Source: Erythroxylum novogranatense
Taxonomy: Eukaryota; Streptophyta; Magnoliopsida; Malpighiales; Erythroxylaceae
Assembly (NCBI GenBank): GCA_029891385.1
Contig: CM057224.1
Location: 7,130,001-7,194,000, forward strand
Length of the DNA stretch: 64,000 nt
Reading direction: 5' to 3'
Under the pieces are notes generated by a model. That model was not told the origin of the DNA. It worked only from the letters and a program-made list of their open reading frames with translations, and did not search any database. The translations under genes were made by a program, and so were the position numbers. Of this stretch, positions 35,068 through 44,770 are shown one piece after another. The first letter of the stretch is position 1. The number at the start of each line of letters is the position of its first letter.

Positions 35068-36026
35068 TGTAACATCCCATCACTGATGGGAAGGTTATTC
35101 AGTAATTGGGACTGGGTAGGAGTGCATACTGCATTTTATTGATTGAGCATTCATGAACCTCTAATTATGGAGGGATGAATTAATTGCACATGCATTGATA
35201 GGTACATGCATTCATGGCATTTTCCGACCCTTAATTGTGATCATGAATTGATTTGTAAATTTTCGAGATAATTAGGTTTAATTGTGATTTATTGGGATTT
35301 ATGGCATAATTGGATTTGTATAGTTAAATTGGAGTGAGAATTGAATTTTAGGGAATTGAAAATTTAAATTGGAGCATAGGATCTAGTGTCTTATATTTTT
35401 TAGGCTATATCGGAAATTTTTCTAAAATTTTTAGAGTTATGAGTCCGGACCGGGAAATTGACTTAAAGACTGATGGATTATATTCCGGTTATGAAATTGA
35501 TGAGTAAATGGCATGGAAAAATCTGAATTGTGCTGTTAGGAATAATTATGCTGAGCCATTGAAATTTAGAGACCGAAATTTAATAGATTTGAGGACTTGT
35601 GTTTGATGAGCTATAGGTTATAAATCAACCCTTTATATATAGTATGTTTTGAAATTAGAAAGTATCTCTCCTAGGGCAAAATCCTTCTTCTCTTCGTTGG
35701 TGATTTCCGATTCCCCCTTTTGTGTGAGCCTTCGATCGTTGCTTGTTTTCTTCCCTTTTGGTGTGAGCTTAGCTGGATTCTTGAGAGAATGAAGTTTGGT
35801 GAGTGTTAAAGGTTCTTCATGGTTGTGGGAGAAAGGAGAAAGAGTTGGTGATTTTCATAAATTTGGGATTTTGAGTTTCGATCGGTAAGTTATTGGCTTT
35901 AATGTTGTTAATCATTGTTGTTAGATGCATTTATGGTATTTAATGTGAAGGATGACGTAGTTTAGAGTATTTAATGTTGGTTTTAGAGAGAGAAATGATG
36001 AAAAATGGACCGGAGAAGACGATGTA

Positions 36027-36262
36027 GCCCGCGCGTCGCGACGTCTGCAAGACGCCTCACCGCGGCGAGTAAATGCTTCCTCGCCGCGACGAGCCGGGTT
36101 GGGTTGTCGCCGCGGCGAGCGGGGCGAGACGTCGCGGCTAGCGTGAAATTTTACGCCGTGACACGTCTCTCTTCGTGCGTCGTGGCGAGCTGAAGGAAGG
36201 TGTTCGCCGCGGCGAGCAACCCTTATACGTCGCGGCGAGGACTCCTGCGTCGCGGCGAGGGG
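36027..36262 (+). repeat. CG-rich array, Gypsy 3' LTR (expanded)
   Basis: About eleven to twelve imperfect CGCCGCGGCGAG/CGTCGCGACG units. An additional block of about 75 bp is absent from the 5' LTR copy, so the array changed after or during integration. Confidence 0.85.
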
Positions 36263-36682
36263 TGAAGTTCTGAAGAATGTGTTTTGATTTTTGGGGAATA
36301 ACTTATGGTATAGACCTCCAATTGAGGTGATTCTTGATTCGTTATGAACTAGAGGAAGATGTTTACAATTGAGGTAAAGAATGAGAGTTCAAATTAAATT
36401 AGCGGGTTCTCAGTTATAGAAAGAGAGTCGATTATAGTTCCCATTGTAACCTAAGAATTTTATTATGACTATGAGAGTTTAAATTGAAGACTTATGAAAT
36501 TAATGGATGATATTGATCTAGTGAATAGTGAATTTTGGTTATGAGGCAAGAGATAGCGGTATTGGGTTTTAGCGCCGGAAAATCATGAATATGCATCGTA
36601 CATATTTTCAATTAAGACATATGCATCATCGAATTGTTTTAAATTGAGCATCTAGTAATGAGAAATTATTTTACTGTTATAG

Positions 36683-36749
36683 AGGCACCGTTGGATCGTC
36701 ATTCTACGGATATTACTGGGACTTCCAGGCAGTAGCTCGGAAGTTACAG
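36683..36749 (+). other. Exon-like 67-nt block, Gypsy 3' LTR
   Basis: Flanked by GTTATAG and GTGAGTAACTTAGTTGG. Same length as the 5' LTR copy. Confidence 0.5.
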
Positions 36750-37741
36750 GTGAGTAACTTAGTTGGTTCCTTAGTTTCTGATGTGCTAAATGCCCTATGT
36801 GAACTGTTTGCTAATATGAATGATTTGATCAAGATGCATGATTTTGATAAATTGGAATTCACTGATACGTGACTATGGGAAACTGTGTTAAATGGGCTTA
36901 TAGTCATATGACTGTGAACTATCGGACATATGCATTACATGCATAATTGCATGAACAGATAATGGACGTTGTGACCTGAGACACTACTATTACTGAAAAG
37001 AGCTTTAAGCTCTAATACTGTCACTGAACCGAGCTTCGAGCTGGAGGGGAGTTAGTGCATCCTGCATGAAGGCTCTCCTACTCCCTGACACGTCCATCAA
37101 AATCATCCATCGAATCGGGCTCGATCACAACACTGAAATAACTGAAAAATAGTCACATATGCATCGCATTATACAATTGTGATAACTGAATTGCGAATTG
37201 TCTGTGTGCTGTAAACTGCTATATGATATTTTAACTGTTACTGTGATGTGCTGTACGCAATTTGCGTAATGCATGAATTGAATGAACCATCGATGATGGT
37301 TTCTCATTGAGTTCGCAAAATCACCCAAAATTGCATTTATTTTTCAGGACTGATATATTAGACTCCTAGCTCCAGAGTTATACTTCTCCTGTCGCGTGAG
37401 CGTTCTAGCGAGAGAGGCGATGGCACACAGGTCGGTCAGCTGGGATTGGATTTTGGGGACGACTTAGTATAGACTTTTGTATCAGTTTCCTTTTTGGATT
37501 ATTGTATTTAGACTGTAGGGAACTGATAGACTTGTCTATATTTCATATTGATTTTATGTATGATAAAGGCTTTATGGTTTTTAAAATTTAGTGATTTTTG
37601 ATATTGCGGATTTTATTGTATTGGTGCCATGCGGTTTATAGAATTGATCGAACCGTAGTGTACCCTCGTCGTAGGTTATGTATCGGTATGACCTACGGGC
37701 GTCCTGGTATATATCTTACGGTAAGGGGGTGCTACAATTTC

Positions 37742-39902
37742 ATCTCATTCACATACAAGTAACACTTCAATATCCCAATCAACATCACAATCATCAGACC
37801 TTCTGTCTAAAATTCAACACAATCATTCACATTCATAGAAGCATTCAGTGGTCAATCAATACAAAAATTCAAACAAAACAAACAATGAAATGAGACCATC
37901 TAGGTCTACTCACATTATGCTCCAAATTAACACTAGCTTCAATGATCTGAAAATATTTGAATGTTGACGTTTATCCTACACATCAAAAATATGCAATACA
38001 CACAGTGCACACGCACATAAATATTTACACAATTATAAGCATTCATTTATGCACATGTGTGTATATGGAATATATATAATGCATGTTCATGATAATCCCG
38101 AGTATCTATCCATTATTCTCATTACAAAATCATTCTCATATCAAAACTTATCTAAGTACAATTTATACTTAGGTTTATACCTCATTAAAACCATTAAAAT
38201 CACATTTCATTTCTCATTAAATCACTTCAGATTTTTCCATGACACACTTTCGGGTCTACTATTCACGATAGAACAGAGAGTGAAATTGATATAATTTGGC
38301 CATATCCTCTCCTAGAAAATCGTTCCTCTATGTCTTATGTTTCAATTGATACTAAAATCACTCAATTTGGTTTAGTAATGTGAAAGTTATACTCGAAATA
38401 TTTTCAGACTGCTTTTATTTAAAGACAGCACCCTATACTCAACTTTCACCCATAAATTGAAACTCTTAAAGTCCGATTAAGAATTTGATTTCTTAAGATT
38501 ATTTGTAGCCCTATGTCTTTAGATTTCTCCAAATTAAGAATCATTCAATTTGAATAACTATAGTAAAAGATATGCCCAAAATACTGAGACATGTTCAGTG
38601 TAGAGAAAAGTTCTCTGCGACGAACTCCTTCAGAGAAAAATTCTTGCATAAAATTCACAAGTTCGTTGCGGCGAAAGCTAAAGATGGCCGTGATGAACTT
38701 TAACTTAAAGAAATCCTCACTTAATCCTTTAAGTTCGCCGTGGCGAATTTCCAAAAGTTTGCCGCGGTGAAATTACACAGACACAAACCTAGTTTTTCAA
38801 CAACTTCAATTCAGATTTTTCCTATCACATTTTATACTAATATCACCTTTTCTACTTCATTTACTCATCATTCTCTACTCCAATTCAACTCAATAACATT
38901 CACAAATCAATTCTTAAGCCATTATTTAGCATTCATGTGAAACAAAACATCAACATGTATACATTCATTTCTTCACCAGTGTTCTAGCATATACTCAACT
39001 CATTTGTCATGATCATTTACCACTAAGCTATCATCATATATGCTTCATTTAAAACAACACAGAAAGAACAAAATTTAACGTACTTGTTTAGCTCCATAGC
39101 TCCTTCAAATCACCGTAAACCCTAGCTCCTCCAACATACACGATTATCAACATTCATGGAGGAATAGGTTGGGTCTTTCAGTAATAAGAAGAAGGAGATA
39201 ATGAATCTTGAAGAAGTAAGGTGAAAGAGTTGAACAAATATCAACATGAGAGGGTAAGGGTAGGATGTCGTGAGTGAAGAAGAGGGATAGAGAAGATGAA
39301 GAAATGAAGAAGTTGGAGAGGAGAAGTGTATTTTGTGAATGTATACTTAGTGAAATTTGCGGTTTAAACAAATGGTGTGGTAAGTGACATGTGTCACTTG
39401 CCCCATGTCACTTTCTCATGGTCTTTTATTTAACTAGTCCATTTTATTTCTAATTTCTAATCCAATTAACTCCCAATTTTCAATAACACTTCTCCATAAA
39501 TCTTAAAGTCATTTATCAAAATTTCTTTCGCCATGGGACAGTAATTTCTACTACCATTTATCAATTATTTTACCAATTGACATTTTTCCTAGTCTAAGAA
39601 TTATCCCAATTCTTTTCAAAAAAAATTTTCAAAAATTCCAAAAATTTTAAATCAAGTATTCTTATCTCCAAATCAAGTTTTCAATATAATCAAACCACAA
39701 TTTCCAATAAAAACTACATTTACTAACAATTATACCCGAAAATATCAATGAATACATGTACAATCATTTTGATGTGTGCAAAATTTACTATTCACATATA
39801 TGTGTATAACATGAAATGCATGAGCATGAAAAGTGTTTCCTATTTTCTTCGTAATCTCTTACATTTAAAATTTTAGCCTTAAGATAGATAACGAATGTTA
39901 CA
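37742..39902 (-). repeat. Second part of the reverse solo LTR begun at 17143
   Basis: AT-rich LTR sequence on the minus strand without genes. An acceptor-like TTTTCAG and a donor-like GTGAGTAGACC bracket a short segment near 37924-37950. A weak CG-type array, TTCGTTGCGGCGAA/TTCGCCGCGGCGAA, lies at 38612-38772. It ends at 39902 where the integrase pseudogene resumes. Confidence 0.85.
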
Positions 39903-40760
39903 ATACTGGAGAGTTGTTGGCAATAAATAAGTATGGATTTCATTAAAGACTTATCCTTATCTAAAGAAAAGTCTTGCATCTATGTAGTTGTGGATTGATT
40001 GAGAAAGTATTTACATTTTATGACCCTCATACACCCTTACACAGCTTAGGATGTTACATAAACTTTCATAGATCATGGTTTTCAATTACATGGAATGCTA
40101 GAAGCTATAGTAAGTGACCACGACACTTGGTTCTTAAGTGTATTTTGGCAGGAGACATTTAGACTATAAGGTGTCAACTTGAAATTCTCTACGTCCTATC
40201 ATCTTCATACAAACGAATAATCAGAGGCCATTAATAAGATCCTGGAAACCTTTCTCAGATGCTTATGTAGTGAGACTCCTCAGAAGTGGGCATATGGGTT
40301 GTCAATGGCGAAGTTGTGGTACAACACAACCTATCACGTAGCCACCAATGCAATTCCGTTCAAAATCCTTTGTGGTTACCCCCTACCTCTCTACGTAGCT
40401 TACTTAACTGGGGACTTCCATAACCTTCTGATAGACCAATCATTACGAGATCAAGAGACAACACTTCAAATAGCAAAATTTAACCTAAATAGAGCACAAT
40501 AAAGGATGAAGCAATATGTAGATAAAAAGAGGATGGAGAGGGAATTCAAAGTGGAACAATAGGTTTATGTCAAACTTTAACCATATAGACAACACTCCAA
40601 GCAAAGGAGGGCAAATCAGAAACTAGCTCCACCATATTATGGGCCATTTCAGATTGCAGCGAAGATAAGTAAGACAACATACCTTCCATGTTTCTCAACT
40701 AAAGAAATTTATCTATGAGAAAATGCCCTGCTTGACACAACTTCCACACACATGAAATCC
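39903..40760 (+). pseudogene. Decayed Ty3/Gypsy integrase, catalytic core and C-terminus
   Basis: Continues the pseudogene of 16930-17142. MDFIKDLSLSKEKSCIYVVVD (39932 on; the first core Asp is the last residue) is followed by LHGMLEAIVSDHDTWFLSVF (second Asp), TSYHLHTNE-stop-SEAINKILETFL (Glu region), KLWYNTTYHVATNAIPF, APPYYGPFQIAAKI and FHVSQLKKFI. Stops and frameshifts are frequent. It belongs to a different and older Gypsy lineage than the 18185 element. It ends about 480 bp from the stop codon of the convergent RNase H1 gene. Confidence 0.88.
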
Positions 40761-41236
40761 ATCGCTCTTTAATGATAATGCAATCAATCCTGTCGAACGT
40801 GTCTGTCCGTACATGTTCTGATATTAGTCAAATGCTACTAGTGTAGTCTGTGTCTAAGGAAAATATGTAATTAACAGCAATTCCTTTAGCTGTTCAAAGC
40901 AAAAGACACTCGGAGCCTTCATTGGTTGAAAGCAAATGTTTGCGAGTGCCATGTTTTGTCGTTGATTCCTCAAATAATTGCAGCCCGAACAGGAATGTTG
41001 TCCAACAATTTCTGAAATATTGTGCTTTGATAATGAACTACATTGGTTTATCGACCAAAAAAAGTTGCCGATAAACAACCAAAATGTGACTGCGGCAAAT
41101 TTTAAAATGCAATGCAGTCTGATGCCTGACTAAGTACAGAGTTCCTCTTCCACCTCACCATCTGCAGGAGAATGGAAGGAGGTGATTGACGAATCAAGAA
41201 TGGTAACTTTCAAATGCAGGAGGTTTACATAAAACA
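40761..41236. other. Intergenic segment / probable 3' UTR of the RNase H1 gene
   Basis: No ORF of interest. On the minus strand this directly follows the RNase H1 stop codon and probably holds its 3' UTR. CTCCTGCAG near 41160 could be the acceptor of a UTR intron. No clear poly(A) signal was picked. Confidence 0.4.
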
Positions 41237-44067
41237 TTAAATCTCACCACCAAGCATGGTGGCTAAATTAGCCTGAGCATCAGCCTCAGAGTTGTGTTCC
41301 TACAAAGCATAAACAAGGACAATTAACTAGTAGAAGATTAAAATGAGGACATCTTACAATCCACGTAAATTGCAAGTACCCTTAAAAAATGATTTATCTG
41401 AAAAGACACAAACTTGTTCTCCAAAGTCTTGGCCTGCTCATACAAGATGCTCATCATCCAATGTCTGACCTTCCATTTACCCTGTAGCTGTTGTTAGGTA
41501 AATTACATAAAAGTCTCACTAGTAAGCAGCCGCCATTAATGACAAGTTCTGAGGAATTAGAAAAAGAGAGAAAGCCAGAAACAATAAACCAACCTGGAAA
41601 CAAACCAGTTTTGAGTCACCTAGGACTCTAATTTTTGTATAACCTTTCTTCAAAGCATGTTCCAGTCCTAAAATCAAGGCTTCATATTCAGCCACATTAT
41701 TGCTTTTGTGGCCCAAGCCTTTCCGCAATCTGCAGATCTATTGAATTAAGATTTAGAAATGCTAATGTCAAAAAAAAAAAAAAAAGATTTAGAAATGCTG
41801 AAGCACTAAGAAAAAGATTCAATGCACAGATAAAAATGAATGCATACAGGACTACCATCAACCGTCCAAAGCACAGCTCCAGCGCCAGCTTGTCCGGGAT
41901 TTCCCTTTGAAGCACCATCAAACTCAAGAACACAAGAGTCCTGCAGATAAAGGAAACCGTCTGTGAAAAATATTAAATCATTCCTCCTATTTTTCTTCCC
42001 GATAAGTCAAAAGCATCTAGAAAGGGCATGTCTAACAGTTACCCTTTTGTTATCTCATCAGTGTGCCCTGTGCTATATATAGAATGTACGATAGGCATCT
42101 TTTTGTTACCACTTACATGATCGTGGGAGGAAGAATGAACTTCAGCTTCATTATCCACTTTAAAGTGCTTCCTCAAAGGATCTGTAGAAGCAGATGTTGA
42201 TCCACCTGCTTCCTGCAAAACAATCCTCAAAGGATCTGTAAAACCAGATGTTGATCCATCTGCTTCCTCCAAAACAACTGGCATAAATCTACGAAACCAC
42301 AAATTACTGCTATTCAAGTATGTTATACAAATATTCTAACATGTGCAATTAAAATGGTTGGCAATGCAATTGGAGATGATTTTCCAGTCCTTTACTTTTC
42401 CTGTATGCAAGCAGTATGAGCCAAGAGCCAACAGTATCCTGGAAGTAATTATCACATGCAAAGCACACCATTAAACTTATAATTCTTTTCTGATAGTTTC
42501 CTAATACGATAGTCATCAATGAACTGACTTCTCAGCAGAAAAGCACAAAAACCAGTTCCTAATACAGCCTATTATCTTCAGGTCTGTTCACTGAACTTTT
42601 TCCTCAGTATTCTTGATTAATGCAATACAGCAGTAACAAGTACGCACTAACAGCCATAGGAGGTATGCTCACACCGACCCATGCACAGTGGGAAAGAAAG
42701 AACAGTAATAGAGCCGGGGAGAGGGAGTGCAGGAGAACAAAATAACAACATTGCACCTTTCATGTTACTCGTTTTCTATGTTTATGTATGTTAAAATTCC
42801 AAAACGATATAGATGAGGCCCTTACCACTGTTTGCAGTTCTAAAGCTTCCATCGATCCCTTTTCAGTAGCACTAGTCTTACTTGTTTCTCCTTTCAAAGA
42901 AGCACGTTTCTGTAATTGTTTAGCTCCAAAAAGAAAAAAAGAACCTGAATTTCTTGAAAGAATATTAAAGATGGATAAAAAATCCATGGAAGATATGCTC
43001 ACATAACATTCTAGTTATCAATCAACCATTAGGACTCCTAGAAATTTGAATTGGCTTTAGCCTAGGCCAAACGGCTCTGGAATTGTACAATCATAAGTAC
43101 TTAGCAGAAATCAGTTACTCACCTAATCAACGTCATAAGTTCTCAAAGAAGTTAGCATTAAAGGGATTTAGTAAACGATTTTGATATCCAATCCTGAAAC
43201 TGCTAAACATTGGCCATTTAAAAGGAATGAATTTGACCAATCTGACAAAGGAGATGACTTACACCTGAATAGTACATGGCACAAGTGGACCAAAGAGGTC
43301 CTCTTTCAAATCTTCAGCTCTTATAGTGTACAAGGCATTTTGAAGTCCTCGCGAAGTGAGATACTCCCCAGTGACCACAGAAAAACAGTTCCCTTTGAAA
43401 ATGCTGACAGGGGGATCGGATACCTACCAAAATGAAAACACAACAGTTTCTTCTTCAGTCAACCCTCCCGACAAAATCAAAATCTTAAGTGAATCTATCG
43501 AAGCTTTCTCAGTCACTTTAGTGTAAATACACCGAGAAACCCTCGAAAGAAAAACAAAACTAACTTAACTAGCATCACCAGCAATACAATCATGTCACAC
43601 CCTGGTACCCTCCGTAGCATCTAAATAGTAACGACCTAACAAGTACATTAACTAAATCCTCAAAATTGTCATACAGCAAACCCGTATGGTTATAAAGCAA
43701 AGGAAAATAGAACTATTACGGAGGATCCAACTTGAGCCTGACATTCATCGAGACTTTTATAAACACCAACAACATCCCCTTTCCGTATGACAAAGAAAGC
43801 ATCTTTCTCTTTCTCAATAGCCACTGGATGAGGAACTGATTTTTTCTTCTTCGAACTTTTCCCACTTGCACTACGAGACGAGTAGCATTGGGAATGAATT
43901 CTCGTCAAGAGATAATTCAAGTTCAGAGTTTTAAGCCCGCCATGTTCAAAGCTTCCTTCCCATGAGAAAGTAGAAGTTTTTGGATAAAGAGAACTTCTAT
44001 TAAGGAAATGGGTCTCTCTTCCAAGTAAGCAAGCGGCATAGGAAGACACACGAGACAGTGTGTTCAT
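41237..44067 (-). CDS. RNase H1 with N-terminal hybrid-binding domain, organelle-targeted (8 exons)
   Basis: Cleaves the RNA strand of RNA-DNA hybrids. Exons (minus strand): 44067-43720, 43423-43265, 42909-42826, 42212-42117, 41940-41848, 41737-41594, 41481-41380, 41299-41237. All introns are GT-AG and phase 0, giving 362 codons. Residues 1-70 are Ser/Arg-rich with few acidic residues, so a mitochondrial or plastid transit peptide is likely. Residues 91-126 hold the hybrid-binding domain, FFVIRKGDVVGVYKS...VSIFKG. Residues 230-362 form the RNase H fold, with LEFDGASKGNPG, NNVAEYEALILGL, VLGDSKLVC and NSEADAQANLA. These place the catalytic acids at D237, E277, D301 and D349, all present. Length and layout match plant RNH1 proteins. 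The gene is free of insertions. Its start is the first in-frame ATG. The exon 3-4 junction is the least certain (see the duplication at 42171-42277). Organelle assignment is inferred. Confidence 0.92.
42171..42277 (-). repeat. 54-bp tandem duplication across the exon 4 splice acceptor of RNase H1
   Basis: On the minus strand two near-identical units, each starting TTGTTTTGSAG|GAAGCAG, lie 54 bp apart. The downstream acceptor reads TTTTGCAG|GAA (exon from 42212) and the upstream one TTTTGGAG|GAA (exon from 42266). Both keep the reading frame, so use of the upstream site would add 18 residues (a second E-A-D/G-G-S-T-S repeat) to the linker between the two domains. Confidence 0.85.
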
Positions 44068-44451
44068 TACAAGGATACGAGACGGTGATGAACAAGAAGA
44101 AGCAGGAAAGGTGCGATGAGATGGGGTCTTGTTTGGAGGGTTTAAGCTGGTCTTGTGGAATTTGGGCTATGTAAAGCCTAATTCTTGATCTGGCCTGATA
44201 AAGCCCATCCTTGCTTTACTGTATGCTCAGTATGCTTAATGCTTGTGGCACGTAGAAATGATAATGGAATACACACTGTTTTTTTTTTTTCAAAGAAATG
44301 GGGCAAACGCTCAAAAATAATGAAACTACACTGCAGTGACGTGGGGGCAAGATCATCCCAACAGAGTTGGCAAACAAGAGCGACGATAAACCCGCAACAG
44401 GCTCACCAAATCAATGAACACTAACAAATAGACAATAACTATAGGTAGCTA
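44068..44451 (-). promoter_or_regulatory. Upstream region of the RNase H1 gene
   Basis: About 380 bp between the RNase H1 start codon and the LINE scrap. It must contain the 5' UTR and at least part of the promoter. No confident TATA box was identified. A short poly-A/poly-T tract lies at 44280-44290. Confidence 0.35.
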
Positions 44452-44770
44452 ACTAATCCGCACAGCGATTAGCTTTTTGAAAAACATGTCGCACCCGAAC
44501 TACCTAATTTCTAGTCAACAACTCTCGAATAGCTGAATGCAATGGATGAACATCTCGCTACGTTGCACTTGTGAGATTGGACACCACCAACGCAGAATCT
44601 ATAGTCAAATCCACCCGATTGTAACCATAAAACCATGCAAGAGTTAGGCCATCATAAACCGCCCAAAATTTAGCCTGTAAAGTCGAACAACATCCCAAAA
44701 GTGCACCAAAACCAACCAGTCAACGTCCGTCAGCATCTCAGAGAAGACCACCTGCCGTCACCAGGCCCAA
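44452..44770 (-). pseudogene. LINE RNase H domain scrap
   Basis: On the minus strand the conceptual translation reads LQAKFWAVYDGLTLAWFYG, then RVDLTIDSALVVSNLTSAT, then HSAIRELLTRN-stop-VVRVRHVF and QKANRCAD. This is the plant LINE (RVT_3-type) RNase H: acidic Asp in IDSALVV and the closing N-R-C-A-D. Stops interrupt it and no RT is attached. It lies just upstream of the RNase H1 gene on the same strand, but the two proteins are not close relatives. Confidence 0.8.

Larger units (their letters stand above)
18185..37736 (+). mobile_element. Ty3/Gypsy chromovirus-type element (Tekay/Del-like), full length, interrupted by Copia
   Basis: LTRs TGTAACATC...GCTACA lie at 18185-20774 and 35068-37736, with perfect 5-bp target duplications ATTTC (18180-18184 and 37737-37741). 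The order is LTR, tRNA-iMet primer site, gag with zinc knuckle, protease, RT, RNase H, integrase, C-terminal chromodomain-like segment, polypurine tract, LTR. That order and the long LTRs fit the Tekay/Del chromodomain lineage. The element is dead: it has at least a dozen premature stops, a frameshift/deletion in integrase and a 9.6 kb Copia insertion after RNase H. Without the Copia element it is about 9.9 kb. Confidence 0.95.
35068..37736 (+). repeat. Gypsy 3' LTR
   Basis: 2669 bp. It opens with a 7-bp terminal hairpin TCCCATC-ACT-GATGGGA. It contains an expanded CG-rich array (36027-36262), an exon-like block (36683-36749), a palindrome block (37279-37327) and an acceptor-like ATTTTTCAG ending at 37347. 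It matches 18185-20774 closely apart from array length and the CTG-centred differences. Confidence 0.94.
17143..39902 (-). mobile_element. Solo LTR, reverse, split by the Gypsy element
   Basis: The true LTR sequence is 17143-18184 plus 37742-39902 (about 3.2 kb). The minus-strand start is TGTAACATTCG at 39902 and the end is GGGTGCTACA at 17143. The flanks ATACC (17138-17142) and ATACT (39903-39907) form a target duplication with one mismatch, and the integrase reading resumes on the far side. It contains a palindrome block (17614-17663), a weaker CG-rich stretch of GTTCGCCGCGGCGAA type (38612-38772) and intron-like signals on the minus strand around 37917-37961. No interior remains. Confidence 0.88.

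Noticed and set aside
40059..40063. End of the outer solo LTR at TTACA 40058
   Set aside because: The integrase reading starts earlier (39932 on) and the flank at 39903 matches the left flank better, so the LTR ends at 39902.
42788..43006. 72-codon plus-strand ORF opposite exon 3 of RNase H1
   Set aside because: Antisense shadow crossing exon and intron.
43690..44067. Caulimovirus-like (viroplasmin) gene, because of the FFVIRKGDVVGVYKS motif
   Set aside because: The motif is the hybrid-binding domain shared by eukaryotic RNase H1, and it splices cleanly to an RNase H catalytic domain. It is a host gene, not viral.
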